From: Amaurobius ferox
Lineage: Eukaryota > Arthropoda > Arachnida > Araneae > Amaurobiidae
DNA length: 64,000 nucleotides
Direction of reading: 5' to 3'
NCBI GenBank assembly: GCA_951213105.1
Contig: OX578137.1
Location: 81,799,410-81,863,409, forward strand
Below the pieces are notes generated by a model. The model was not told the origin of the DNA, searched no databases, and saw nothing but the letters and a program-made list of their open reading frames with translations. A program made the position numbers and the translations under genes. Positions 52,601 through 63,900 of this stretch are shown one piece after another; position 1 is the stretch's first letter; each line of letters begins with the position of its first letter.

Positions 52601-53452
52601 CAAGAATATTTTTATTTTAGTGATGAAGCTGGCAGTCAATATAAAAACAAGAATAATTTCATCAACATGTGTCATCATAAGTTTGATTTTGATCTAGATG
52701 TTATGTGAAATTTGTTTACCACTGCTCACGGGAAGAACACCTATGACAGAGTAAGATGCACTACATAAAGGAAGCGGCGCAAAAGCAAGCTTGCAAAGAA
52801 CTTATAAAAATCAGATTCCTAACCCAAAAAAATTATATTATTTTGCTGTGGAGAAAATCAGAGGGATATTCTATATTTTTTATTCAGCAGAGGAAGATAA
52901 ATTAAATGAGAAGGTGTTGAAACCTAGATTTGAAAAATGTAAATATGTATCTCAAACGAGAGAAAATCACAGATTTTTACCTCGAAGCAAATCTACCATA
53001 AAATGCTACCAAACATCTATATATTTGGAATATGAAGATATCTCAGTAGTAATTTTATTTATGTTAAACAGTAGTGGCGTAATAAAATTTTAAAAATGTG
53101 TTTTGGAAATGAAGACCTATATCTGCAATTTTCAATCCACAAGTTCCAAGAATGTTTTGCCAAAAGAGATCCAATGAATAATGCATTCCTCCATCAAATA
53201 TACTAAAAAACACACACGCCTCCGAACAGAACTAACAGATTACTGACAAACATTGTAATGAAATATCACGACTGTACAACGACTGTTTTTAATAATAGGT
53301 ATCAAACTTTATGGAGAAGTGACAATTAAGATTTGTTTCTTTAAGGACTTACTCATCGCTCCATATCCATAAAACCAGAAGAGTCTCAAACTCCAAATTT
53401 TTACTACAACTAATTGCTATATAGTACTTTTTCTCTGCAAGTTTCAGTTTTT
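49688..53452 (+). mobile_element. Decayed DNA transposon with long inverted ends and CCDPF-type transposase
   Basis: The left end begins GGGTCATTCCACCTAAAATC at 49690. The inner left segment 50270-50400 (ATTAGTTGTAAAAATTTGGA, CTGGTTTTATAAGTATGGAG, TGATGAGCAAAT) is repeated inverted at 53345-53452 (CTCATCGCTCCATATCCATA, ACTAATTGCT). The coding relic lies between. The right end is cut short by the family C element that starts at 53453. The superfamily is not assigned. Confidence 0.75.
50849..53093 (+). pseudogene. Transposase-like zinc-finger protein of the 49.7-53.4 kb transposon
   Basis: From an ATG at 50849 the product is broken by several stops and frameshifts, but blocks remain. The N-terminal zinc-binding part has MCCDPFSYHTGSKK (51050) and PGKYLCPTCYKL (51169-51204). 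A middle part reads IQEFYEHDISRICPDKKDY (about 51728-51784), RLILCNLRKLY, LRPEWCVLAG and VCVCGHHRNVKLML (about 51835-52010). A C-terminal part reads SDEAGSQYKNKNNFINMCHH (about 52620-52678), then AKASLQRTYKNQIPNP and ENHRFLP (52780-52985). Proteins with this block order are common in arthropod and cnidarian genomes as transposon products. This is recalled family knowledge, not a search result. The SD...QYKN block may hold a catalytic aspartate. Confidence 0.75.
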
Positions 53453-54688
53453 CCTCGGTAATATTTTTTTTAATTTTCACAATAATTTATTAATTTATTA
53501 TATTTGACATCTTAAAACTTTATCGAAAAAAATGAACTTTATTCAAATGACGGCAGTGAAATATAAATTGCCTGGTTTAAACATCTCCAAAATGCGATAA
53601 ATTCCTGGGTAATATTTTTTAAATTATCATAATACTGCAATAATATATATTATATTTGAATAGTTCATCGGATATAAATGAACATTTTCAAATGACGTCA
53701 TCGAAATATAAATCGCCTGGCTCTCTATAGCAGCATTTCTTTCATAAACTGTTTTCAATTCCTTCCATTCATCACAGTGCTACAATAATTTATTTTATTT
53801 AAAATCTTAAAACCATGGAGGTACAAGTAATTTAAATCCATACTTAAAATTTCATCAAAAAATCGTCTGCAGCTTTATGTAAAGTCAATGAATGTTTCAT
53901 TCATATCAGCTATATTGCAGACTCCATGAGCTAAATAATTTTGCGTTAAAGAAATGCAGCAATTCTTATACAACTAATTCTACATCTGCTGGTGTTTACA
54001 TGCTCCATAAGTAAAAATTATACTTCGTTGCAGAAATTATCAAAGTTTGATGATCATTTAAACTCAAATATATTGTAATTGAATTGTTTCAGAATGTAGA
54101 TGCACAGAATTTAAGCAAAAATAAAGCGATTTTAGGACGGATACAACGCTAAATATAAATTAAAAGGAACTTTAAAATTATTTTGACACAATTACACTTA
54201 ATTTTGACACAAGAAGGATGTCATATTTTATTTTGAAGTGGGTCACGTGATATCTTCATATAATGATCACGTGATCTCTTCATATAAAGGGTGTAATTAA
54301 TATTTTAATTTTTATTTAAAAAACTACTGAATATATTTTTCTGAATTTTTTTTTATATCATTTATGGGATAATTATAATATTTTCTGAAACTTTCGAAGC
54401 AATTTGTGAATTTTAAATTTGCTTAAAAAATGTTTGAAAAATTAGGACCCATGGAGTTCAATGTAGTTCATTTTTTCAACCCGGGTTTAATCCAAAACTA
54501 ATTGGGTGATATTATTCATTTATATCCCCATAGGTTCCACAGACCGTCTGAACAACATACTAAAATTCCATTTCGATAAAGCCATTTTTACGGCAGTTAT
54601 CGTGCTAACGGACAGACATACACACAGACATACGGACATACAGAATGAACAAAGTCATAGGAACTGTTCAACTATGTTGTAAAGTGTT
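53453..54688 (+). mobile_element. Family C HINE-like element, 5'-truncated (C5)
   Basis: It starts at CCTCGGTAATATTTTT, inside the family, directly against the right end of the DNA transposon. It runs through GGTCACGTGATATCTTCATA-type and AACCCGGGTTTAATCC blocks to GACAGACATACGGACA. The terminal stem-loop ending AAAGTGTT is at 54688. The TC end is missing. Confidence 0.8.
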
Positions 54689-54689
54689 A

Positions 54690-55735
54690 AAAATTAACAT
54701 CATTGAAAAAATGAGCCGCTTCTTGCTCTACAATCCCTGAGGTGCCATGATTCCAATTTTAGTTACTTAATGATATAATCGTACCAAATTGCATTTAAAT
54801 GTCTCAAATTGTCATCAAGTTTTATTATAATGTCTGCGGGAGACTTTTGCCTCTGCCCAGTGAGCACATAACATGCTAAAACAGATTGCTGTATATTCAG
54901 TTATCGCTAACGGATAATGCCGCTAGTTACCATCAAAATTTGAGAGTCATATATTTAACTCCATTACAACATCCTCCTTTATATACAATTAGGTAATGTT
55001 GAAAAATAAAAAGATCTGTATACAATGATTGAGTGGGACTCAACTAAATATTGTCGCACTTCAGAAAATGACGTTTGTCGATTTCTATGCCCTTTATCAC
55101 TTTTGGAAGATTGTCAACGGCAATTAACATCCAAATTCCGCGAAAGAAGATATAGAATTTTTTCCAAAGGTATGTTCTATCATCATATAGGGAAATGTCA
55201 TCGGATATAATTCCTCCATAGAAGAAAATATGTTTAATATTAGTGTTTTGTTTTTAAATGCAATTGGAGTTTCATTTATGGAAATTAGCATACTTATAAT
55301 TATTAAACGGTAAAACACTTCTCTTAGTTACATTTCCTTAGTTACAGAAATCCGTTGATAAATATAGCAAGATTAAAGTTCTATTTATTTTTATTTTATT
55401 TTTCTGGATATAATTTAGATACTTAATTTTTTTCAAAATACTGATCTCTGAAGTGGACGCCTTAGTTACTGTCTGTGAAATATATAGAAGAAAGGCGATA
55501 TCCCAAGAAATTATTCACTTCAAAATAAACATTTGACTTGGGAAAAACGTCTCTGTCAAAATGCTCCAACATTTCCGAGAAGTGCCAAGTCGATAAAATT
55601 ATGTCATAATTGTCGCCAGAACGGATTTCCCTCAATAATATTTGTCTTATAATTAGAACATCGGATTTCACTTTACAATAGTTTCAGAGAGGGGAAATGT
55701 TAGAATCGATAGAATAGTCGAATATGCATAATCCA
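54690..55735. other. No recognised gene
   Basis: A TTATC-GCTAACG-GATAA hairpin followed by TGCCGCTAGT (54900-54926) vaguely resembles a Helitron end but is not convincing. Short frames at 55025-55210 (plus) and 55671-55462 (minus) have no recognisable domain. Confidence 0.4.
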
Positions 55736-55737
55736 AT

Positions 55738-56365
55738 GAATTTACTTTTTTTACAGTAAAATCTGAAAAACGAAAGAAGGATGCATAAATCGATGACTCA
55801 ACTTTTTAATTGTACATTTGGCGTAATTTCAAAATAACAACATGTTGAAATATTTAGAAATGCCCTATTTACTGATATTTTTTACTCAAATAATCCTTGA
55901 CATTTATCAATATATAGTTTACGCAATAAGCAATGTAGTCCATATATTAAAACATTTTAATTGACTTACCGATTTGGCATAATTTTCGTTAATCTAGCGT
56001 CACTTTTGCAATTTTGACAATATTTTCGGCAATTTAGCACCATTAGAAACAGCTACCGTTAGCAATATTTCATCAAATTGGTCTCAAGTCCGCCAAACTT
56101 ATCGCCAAGCGTTACAGTCAGACGCATAAAAGAGCTTTTCTAATATATAAAAAATGACTATTGGCGACTTGTTAGGCATCATCTTATTTGTAGCATAATT
56201 TTGCAAGGAAAGATAAACATATTTCACTATATAGCTAAATTGTTTTTCTTGTATTTTAATAAATTTATTTGAAAAACATGCAATATTTCGAAATCGGTCC
56301 ATGCTAGCTTTCTAAATTTGTGTCGTTGATTTTCTAATGAAAAATTACCTATAAAGTGAATATAT
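55738..56365 (+). mobile_element. Family B HINE-like element, degenerate (B6)
   Basis: It keeps family B landmarks in order: TTTACAGTAAAATC, CGTTAATCTAGCGTCA, CGCCAAGCGTTA, AATGACTATTGGCG and TCGGTCCATGCTAGCTTTCT. Both termini are lost. Confidence 0.6.
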
Positions 56366-56990
56366 ATATATATATTTAAAAATTCAAAATGCGGACACAA
56401 TAAAAGTTAAAATATACGGCAAAGGTGAAACATAAAACTTCAAAATAAATAAACTCCAACATTATTCATCCAATCTATCAAAATCATATATTTATAAAAA
56501 CATTATAAATAACCATTTATTAAGAATAAAAATGTTAAGTACAACATGTTACTACAAAGAACATCTTTTAAAATTCATAAACTCCACTATCCAAAATCCC
56601 TACCCGCCAAACTTGATTTTTTCATTTATTACAGCGCAATTTAAATTTTAATTCAAAATCTTCCTTCAATTTCAGCAATATATTGGTAGGTCAATCTCAA
56701 CCAATTTTAAATGAAAAAATTCCATCTCCATGTTTCACTTCCAACAGTTGCAATCTTAGTATATCGACTTAACCTGTTTTGAGTTAAAAATCTTAGTCAG
56801 TATCACGTAATCTACAATGTAAGCAGCACAAATTGGGTATCACTATAATTGCTTATCACTAAAGAAAATTGATGCACATTTGGGTTATTTTTACGCTGAT
56901 AAAAAGGTGATGAGAAAAGGAACAACATAAATATTATTTTACATTCCAGCAATGCATTATGTATTGCATAGTCCACCTCGGCAATAAAAG
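56366..56990. other. No recognisable feature
   Basis: AT-rich sequence with a short TA run at 56360-56376. Confidence 0.5.
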
Positions 56991-56998
56991 CTTGCAAT

Positions 56999-57260
56999 TC
57001 CGACCCAGTAGCTCAGCAGTGGAGCATCAGCTGGCCAGTATGAAGACCTAGAGTTATATTTTCGGTTATGGCAGTAAATGTTCTTTACATTGAATTACAG
57101 ATATATAAACCTGTAGGTTAATGCAAAAATATCGGTGACCCTATTACCACTGGCACGAATTCAGTGGACTCTTGTATATTCAGGCCGATTGTCAGTTGCA
57201 CGCCAACCTGATATTAGAGTGTGGAGAATACAGTGTTCATTTTGAGTATAAGACCTTATA
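56999..57260 (+). mobile_element. tRNA-derived SINE
   Basis: The head reads GACCCAGTAGCTCAGCAGTG then GAGC (57001-57024), a near-perfect tRNA 5' end with A box (TAGCTCAGCAGTGG). It is followed at tRNA spacing by AGAGTTATATTTTCGG in place of the B box. The unrelated body carries on to about 57260 (GGCCGATTGTCAGTTGCACG, TGGAGAATACAG). The degraded B box means it is an old copy. Confidence 0.6.
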
Positions 57261-57399
57261 ATTGCTTCCCAGTAGATCAACGATTCGCGGTTTGGGCAGA
57301 GAGTTTCTTTACAATATGTGCAAAAATGTATTAACTGAGATCGTTAAAAATTTTATTTTGAATAGCAAACGAGAAAACTTGATGCATAAATCAATTATT

Positions 57400-58005
57400 T
57401 TCAGCTTTACGTTTGCATGTGTGTGTCTGCTTGTGTAACTAATCTATCCACTTTAACTTAAAACACTGTCTTTCTGATACTTTTGAAATCACGAGACGGT
57501 ATTTGCGGCGAGAGGATTTTAGATTTAGGTGACAATGAAAAACATTAGTAATTCCTTTAAAATAGATGGTAATGTATAGGGACAGTGTTAGAATCTTATC
57601 GAAAATCCCAACCTGCATTTTCGACAGATTTACACCGGTGGGTTACAATGATGCTGATTAAGTTTTAGTCTGAGTTAGAAAAAAATAACTTGGCAAAAGT
57701 CATCAAAATTGAAAATAAAAGATGGCATTCAAATGTATCGATTAAATCTTTGTTTTATACGTAATTACTGACGATGAAAATAATACGATTAACTCCATTA
57801 CCTAAGGACTAACCGTTTTCATGATATTTCAGTTTGTCTGCATTTTTGCAATGTCTAAATGTAAAAAATACGTCTAGCCTCCGTCTAAAACTGTAAATTG
57901 AAATAAAACTGCAAATACAAGTAATTTTCCGTGCTACATTATGCCATTCAATTTAGAGATTTATAAAAGAAAGAAAAGGAAAATGAATTTGAGTCGGTAA
58001 GGACA
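57400..58005 (-). mobile_element. Family A HINE-like element, degenerate (A5)
   Basis: GATGGTAATGTATAGGGACA, ATCTTATCGAAAATCCCAAC and TGATGCTGATTAAGTTTTAG match family A near its stem-loop end. The interior is recognisable to ATTTGAGTCGGTAAGGAC. A fragment with TGTGTGTCTGC and ATCTATCCACTTTAACT (57415-57465) seems displaced from the same element. Confidence 0.55.
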
Positions 58006-58836
58006 AAAACATAGAAAACAGAATTTTTAAATACGGAATACGAAATAATTGTAATTAATAAAAAATTACTTGCATTATATTTAAGGTGTATAATTCCGTG
58101 ATAAAATCCAGTTAAAATGACTCTGGTCGTGTTGTTTATAAACTATTCTAAATGCATTGTAAATTTTGACAATTTCTAGATTCCATTTAGCGTCAATAAT
58201 ATGGTCAATGAATTTATTTAAAATATTTATAGTACGAAATGCTTATATTTTCCATATATTATTGCATGAGAAAAAATATAATGTATACTTTCAATGGGTC
58301 TACATAATAAGCGAGAGAAAAATTGAATCTGTAGAAGAAAAAGTCGTTTTAGGATTTTTGAAATTTATTCAAAAAGAAAAGTAAAGTGAAAGAAAATATG
58401 TTTTAACGATATTAAACATCTGCAATGACTGAAACCCTGTCACTTTAATTAGTTACTTTATGCTAATGATATTTTAGAGTATGTTGAAAGTAGAACATAA
58501 TAATATCCCTCCTGTAAGCTATTATTCCTAAATAAACTATTATTCTTATCTATAAAAATGTTTTTGTTCTAAAATACACGATTTTTATTCATTCCTTTTA
58601 ACCTCTTTTTTCTCCTTTAGATCTTGTAGCACCTGCAAAATAAAAAAAATTACGAGCATAAGTATTAAGCAACACAACAAAAAATATATATTTAAAACAC
58701 GTAGCCAAAATTTAAAAAAATCTATGATTAGAAAACATAATATTATGTATATATTATATATATACATTCATCAGATTAAATATATGCAGAATGTTTCAGA
58801 TAACTTTCATAGCTTCATAAAAGGAAGAAAGATCAA
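58006..58836. other. No recognisable feature
   Basis: AT-rich sequence with short frames only. Confidence 0.5.
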
Positions 58837-59807
58837 TCATGCATAAAGCATTGCTTATGAAACACTTTCCAACTGAAATGCAATTTTAGTTAAACATCTC
58901 TAAAATGCGATAGATTCTGCGGTGATATTTTTAAAATTATCACAATACATCACTGATTTACTTTACGTAAAAACGTAAAACATGGAGGTAAAATTACTTT
59001 CTAACTCCTTGCTTAAAACTTCATCAAAAAAACAATAATACGTGTGCTTCTCTATGTAAATTCAATGAATGTTTCATTCATATCAGATATATTGAAAACT
59101 AAAGAGCTAAATAATTTTGTGATAAAGAAATTCAGCAATTCTTATACAACTAATCTTACAGCTTGATGTGTCTACATTCTCCACACGTGAAAGTTAGCCT
59201 TCGTTGTAGAAATGATCAAAGTTTAATGATCATTTAAACTCCAAAATATTGTAATTGCTTTGGCGCAGTATATAGATGCACAGAAAAAATTAATAATAAA
59301 TCAGTTTTAGGACGGATGCAACACTAAATCTAAATTAAGAGAACTTTAAAAATCACGATTTTGACACAAGATGGGTGCCATACTTTATTTTGAAGTGTGT
59401 CACGTGGTCTTCTGATATAATATGGGTGCAATTATTATTTTAATTTTTATTTAAAAAATTACCGAACATATTTTGCTGAATCTTTTTTTCATATATTTTA
59501 TGGTATAATATGAATATTTTCTAAAATTTTCAAAACAATTTGTGAATTTTAAACTCGCTTAAAAATGTTTGTAAAATTAGATCCCATAGGGTTCAATGTA
59601 TTTCATTTTTTCAACCCGGGTTCAATCCACAACGAATTGGTTGATATTAGTCATTTACATTCCCATATGTCAGACAGACCGTCTCAACAACATACTAAAA
59701 TTTTATTTTGATAATGTCATTTTTACGGCAGTTATCGTGCGAATGGACAGACATACAGACAGAATAAACAGAGTCATAAAAACTTTTCAACTATATTGTA
59801 ACGTGTT
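58837..59807 (+). mobile_element. Family C HINE-like element, full length (C6)
   Basis: It starts TCATGCATAAAGCATTG (ATGC/GCAT palindrome) and the subterminal AAACACTTTCC, and runs through the whole family interior to AACCCGGGTTCAATCC, GACAGACATACAGACAG and the terminal stem-loop (AACTTTTCAACTATATTG ... ACGTGTT) at 59807. C3 and C6 are both preceded by GATCAA, so the true end may lie a few bases further out. Confidence 0.8.
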
Positions 59808-59921
59808 AATTAAGCGATGTAAATAACTAATGCTTCCGAAATTTGAATTGAAGTTCTGGTCTATACGTGGTGGATTAGCAGATTAAATTCAAAATAACTT
59901 CTTTCCACGGAATTATATGAA

Positions 59922-60010
59922 AAAAATTAGTATTTTAATAAATTCACGTATATTTTAATAATGCGACAGTTTGTAAAAACTATAAAAAAGTTAACAATAT
60001 GATATATATA

Positions 60011-60088
<78 letters not shown>

Positions 60089-60210
60089 TATATCATATAT
60101 ATATATATATATCATATATCATATATATATCATATTGTTGACTTTCTTATAGTTTTTACAAACTGTCGCATTATTAAAATATACGTGAATTTATTAAAAT
60201 ACTAATTTTT
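59922..60210. repeat. Large palindrome with (TA)n centre
   Basis: Arms of about 85-90 bp (59922-60010 and 60122-60210) are inverted and almost identical: ATTAGTATTTTAATAAATTC on the left and GAATTTATTAAAATACTAAT on the right, and GCGACAGTTTGTAAAAACTA against its complement. A (TA)n core with ATATCATATA interruptions lies between. The sequence could extrude as a cruciform. Confidence 0.95.
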
Positions 60211-60215
60211 ATTCT

Positions 60216-60259
60216 ACCCTAGGTATGTTATATATATATATATATAACATACCTAGGGT
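60216..60259. repeat. 44-bp perfect palindrome
   Basis: ACCCTAGGTATGTTA, a TA run, and TAACATACCTAGGGT form a perfect inverted repeat only 6 bp from the larger palindrome. Confidence 0.97.
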
Positions 60260-60289
60260 GGAATTTATTTTTTTATCATTTAATTTCTC

Positions 60290-60417
60290 TTTAAAAACTC
60301 AGTACTCACTTTATCAACAATCGAGGGAAATTAAATCGTTCTAGTTGAGAAGCTTTTATTACAACAATAAAATTTTATAACCGTGGTGGAAATCTTCGTT
60401 ATATACTACGTCATTAC
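60290..60417 (-). mobile_element. tRNA-like SINE, family T (copy T3)
   Basis: Homologous to T1 and T2 (AAAACTCAGTACTCAC, GAGAAGCTTTTATTAC, AATAAAATTTTATAACC, TTATATACTACGTCA). The B box is decayed. Confidence 0.5.
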
Positions 60418-60419
60418 GA

Positions 60420-61210
60420 TCAAAGCTGAGTTGCGCAAAGTTATTCAAGAAAAAAAAAGCATTTATAAAATAATTGAATTAGAAATAAAATGATGGAATA
60501 AAATAAATTTATTTTATATATTTATAAGTAACTAAAAGATATTAAGCCTTTTGAAACTTTAATTAACGAAAATTATAAATGATCATCGCATTAAATTTTT
60601 GTAAATTTTAAACGCATTTATATAAAAGCAAATTTTCCTTAGAGGTAACGATGTAAATCTACCAGCAGATTTCTAGCAGTTTGCATACTGAAGGCGTGGA
60701 GATAGTTTTTAATATGGCGAGAAATGCAGATTATACGCTGAAGTACAATTGTGCTTCATCAAATGAGACTGTCTTCTCAGAAATCGTGCTGTTGGCAATC
60801 CATCAAACCAACAGTAACTAAAGTGGCTGAATTGGTTACTAAAAAAGAGCATTATTTAAGAGAAAACACAATACTTTCAAAATAACTTTTTATATTGCGT
60901 AACAAACCCAAATGGTCCATTCTAATTTCAGTACATTGATATTTAAATGAAAATTTCAAGTGTTATCGAAATATAGCCATTGTTAAGGGGCAGTAAATAT
61001 TGCACCATGTCAACTGGAAAATATAACAGATTATTCTTTTTACATTATGGAAAACTATTTATTAATAATTTTTATATACTAATAATATCTCATATTTCTC
61101 ATCCTTTCAAAATATTCCAATGATAGACATTCCTAAATAAATAATGTTTGTGCATTACTGCATACTTTCTTCGCCAATGTTTAATTATATACACTTTAAA
61201 TAACATCATT
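60420..61210. other. No recognisable feature
   Basis: AT-rich sequence with no domain-bearing frame. Confidence 0.5.
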
Positions 61211-61214
61211 ATAT

Positions 61215-61265
61215 AAACAGCACTCTAAATATCTCCCATTTAAAGATATATTTAGAGTGCTGTTT
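61215..61265. repeat. 51-bp near-perfect hairpin
   Basis: AAACAGCACTCTAAATATCT and AGATATATTTAGAGTGCTGT plus TT pair over about 20 bp with a two-base offset, around a CCCATTTAA loop. The stem length is in the range of small RNA precursors, but a remnant of two inverted ends is equally possible. Confidence 0.9.
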
Positions 61266-61387
61266 ACGTTTCTGTCCATCAAAGGCATGGACATAGGTGG
61301 GGATTTCCTATTTTTAGCAACACTGAAATAAACAAGTTCATGAAAATAAGAGTGAAGCAGAAGATATCTGAAATACAATAAAAAAAA

Positions 61388-62356
61388 TCTGATGTGGGCA
61401 GCACATGATTTTCCTTATATAATGATATGAGTTTGCTACTTTTACAATAAAAAATAGGCTATTCTTGTAGTAGATACTTATATTTTTTCCAACATAATGA
61501 ATTTTCATCAATTAGTCGTCATTTTCATTGATTTAGCGTCATTTTTATCCATTTAGCGAGATTTTCGTTAATTAGGCAACATTTAAAAGAGTCGCCAAGT
61601 TGGCGACATTCCACCAAATTCATCGCCAACATCTCGCCAAGCGATATGGACGGGAAAATATGTTAATCTTTAGCAGATAATTGACGATTGGCGTTCAAAT
61701 GCAAAAGTATTACTCAAAGTATATTTTCTAATGAATGGAACGAGTTAGATCCATGAGAATGATGTCTCCAAATTTATGGCATGATATTACATATGAATAG
61801 TAAAGATGTTTTTCAACAGTTAGTATTTTCTTTTAATTTATGGGACTTTCTGATAAATTTATTTGAAAAATGGGCAATATCTCGAGAACGGTTCATGCTA
61901 GCATTGCATAGTTTATGTCAATCGTTTTCTAAGGAAAAATTACATAAGAAATGTCAAATTGCGTAACTTCATTAAAGGTTTTGATTTTTTGATGATTTTT
62001 TCAAAATTTCACTCGAAAATTTAGAGGTATTCTGAACATTCGACTGTGTTTAAAAATAAAAGGTTTCCAGTATTTATGGATTGTAATTTTTGTACCAAAT
62101 TTCATTCGAATCGCTCCATTCGTTCGTTAGATATCGTCTCCAATGACTCACTGACACACACACACATACTTTCACACACACACACATACTTTCACACACA
62201 CACACACACACATACTTTCACAAACAGACATCACTTCAAAAATGTTCGATTCGTGATCAGGGATGCTTAAAGCGTGCTCTCCAGTCAAAAACTCGAATTC
62301 GAATTTTCGACCCCGTCACAATACTTTCCTTATACATTATTGTATATAAAGAAAGT
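61388..62356 (+). mobile_element. Family B HINE-like element, full length (B3)
   Basis: It runs from TCTGATGTGGGCAGCACATG at 61388, through the perfect palindrome GTCGCCAAGTTGGCGAC (61591-61607) and the CACA tract (62155-62225), to a terminal stem-loop at 62326-62356 ending GAAAGT. It is preceded by an A-run like other copies. Confidence 0.8.
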
Positions 62357-62359
62357 AAC

Positions 62360-63530
62360 AAGTATATTGATTTAAATCAATCCATTGTAAATAACGAAGA
62401 ATTTTTAACACAAATATTCCAATATATCCACGAAAAAGATGAAAATATAATTTTAATGACAATCGAATCACCTGGACAATTACGTTGGTTAACGCCCCTT
62501 TAATTTTAAAAATTAAGTTAAATTGCTAAAATAATCGGCAACAACTAAGTTGTTAATTAACGAAACAAGCAACTTCAGGTGATATGATATTTGGCAAATT
62601 ATTCCGAAGATATTTTTAACAGCAATTTCTTTATGTTTTGTAATCTTTAGCATATTCTCAATTAATAGCTATTTACCGTTTAAAACAATATTTGGAAAAA
62701 TTTAATTCATATCGTTTGATACATAGTAATTAAAACGTGATTTATTTCGAAGCATAATTATATTAATTAGGTACAGATATATTTAGGTTAAAATTATATA
62801 TTAAATACCGACAAAGTCAAATGCATTTTCACAATATCATTTTTAACTATTAGCAGGAAGCAATGATATAAATTAATCGAACCTGGCAAGTTATGCTTGT
62901 TATTTTTGATTGAAATTTCTTTTGATTTTCATGTGAAAGCATGAAGATAAAAGGGTAGAATTAAAACTTCGTCTTGAAAAACTGTCAAAATCGTTTGAGA
63001 CAATACTTCAGGTGATGCTAGGGTAAGAATGTCTGGGGAAATGTTTGTATGTTGCGTACAATTCTCTTCCTTCTGGAGTCTTTCGTTTATTTCGGGGATT
63101 GCTGTATATATATAACAGGTGTTAAAATTGGGAAAATATGACTAATTTGAATACATATAAAATATCTTTATTTGTTAAGCAATTTTAATATGATATTTTG
63201 GTAAGCAATATTAATATGAGATGTAAATATGGCCTTTAGTGAATCATATTCATGGCATAAGAAGACATTGAAATTATTCATTGATATCTAACTTAAATAT
63301 AATCATTATTATCTTTAAACACAATTATTCATTGTCTCCTTCTTATAATTCAAAAGAGAATCCTTATAATAATTCAATAATGCATCAAAGAACTTAGGAG
63401 AGCCATTAAAATATTTATAATTGTAATTATTATTTATCTAGTTACTATCTTTGAATTCGAAAATCAGATATTATTTTTCAATCTCTCCGAGGGCCTTTCT
63501 CTAAGCGGCCTAGACTTTAAATACCTGTAA
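62360..63530. other. No recognisable feature
   Basis: AT-rich sequence with no recognisable repeat or domain. Confidence 0.5.
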
Positions 63531-63635
63531 AATCTTGACCGAATGTTTGAATATCAACCGGGAGTATTTTCACTGGAAATATGGAAGATGCAAAAGTTAG
63601 TTCCGGAAATCACGACTACTAGGATGTTTATCTAC

Positions 63636-63743
63636 ATGGTTGACGAATCCCTCCCGGATAGAATCGACTCCGAACTTTTCCAAACCCGGGGGAAAATAAC
63701 GGTCCATCTTTTCGACATATTGGAATGGCTTTGCATCTTTGTC
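63636..63743 (-). CDS. Candidate internal exon, unrecognised protein
   Basis: On the minus strand the polypyrimidine-rich acceptor TTTTTCTTTTCTGTTCCAG precedes position 63743. From there 108 nt (36 codons) are open and end at a possible donor CAT|GTAGAT at 63636, which gives a phase-0 symmetrical exon. The product starts DKDAKPFQYVEKMDRYFPPG and continues LEKFGVDSIREGFVNH. It is charged, soluble-looking and clearly GC-richer than the surroundings. The frame stays open past the donor to TAA at 63597, so it could also be a terminal exon. I do not recognise the protein. A plus-strand frame of 74 codons overlaps but has no comparable signals. Confidence 0.35.
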
Positions 63744-63784
63744 CTGGAACAGAAAAGAAAAATTTAGAATTTGGTAGAAAAAAT

Positions 63785-63900
63785 GTTCTTGGCCATCTTC
63801 AGGGATTAATCCCTTGGCCATCTTCAGGGATTAATCCCGTGGCTATCTTCAGGGATTTATTCTTCAGGGATTATGCTTCAGGGATTTCTTCAGGGATTTT
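63785..63900. repeat. ~26-bp tandem repeat with embedded palindrome
   Basis: TTGGCCATCTTCAGGGATTA occurs at about 63790 and 63815, with shorter variants built on CTTCAGGGATT to 63900. Complete units contain GGGATTAATCCC. Confidence 0.92.

Noticed and set aside
54895..54930. Second Helitron 3' end (hairpin then CTAGT)
   Set aside because: The stem is weak and AT-rich, the spacing to CTAG is short, and no repeat copy was seen.
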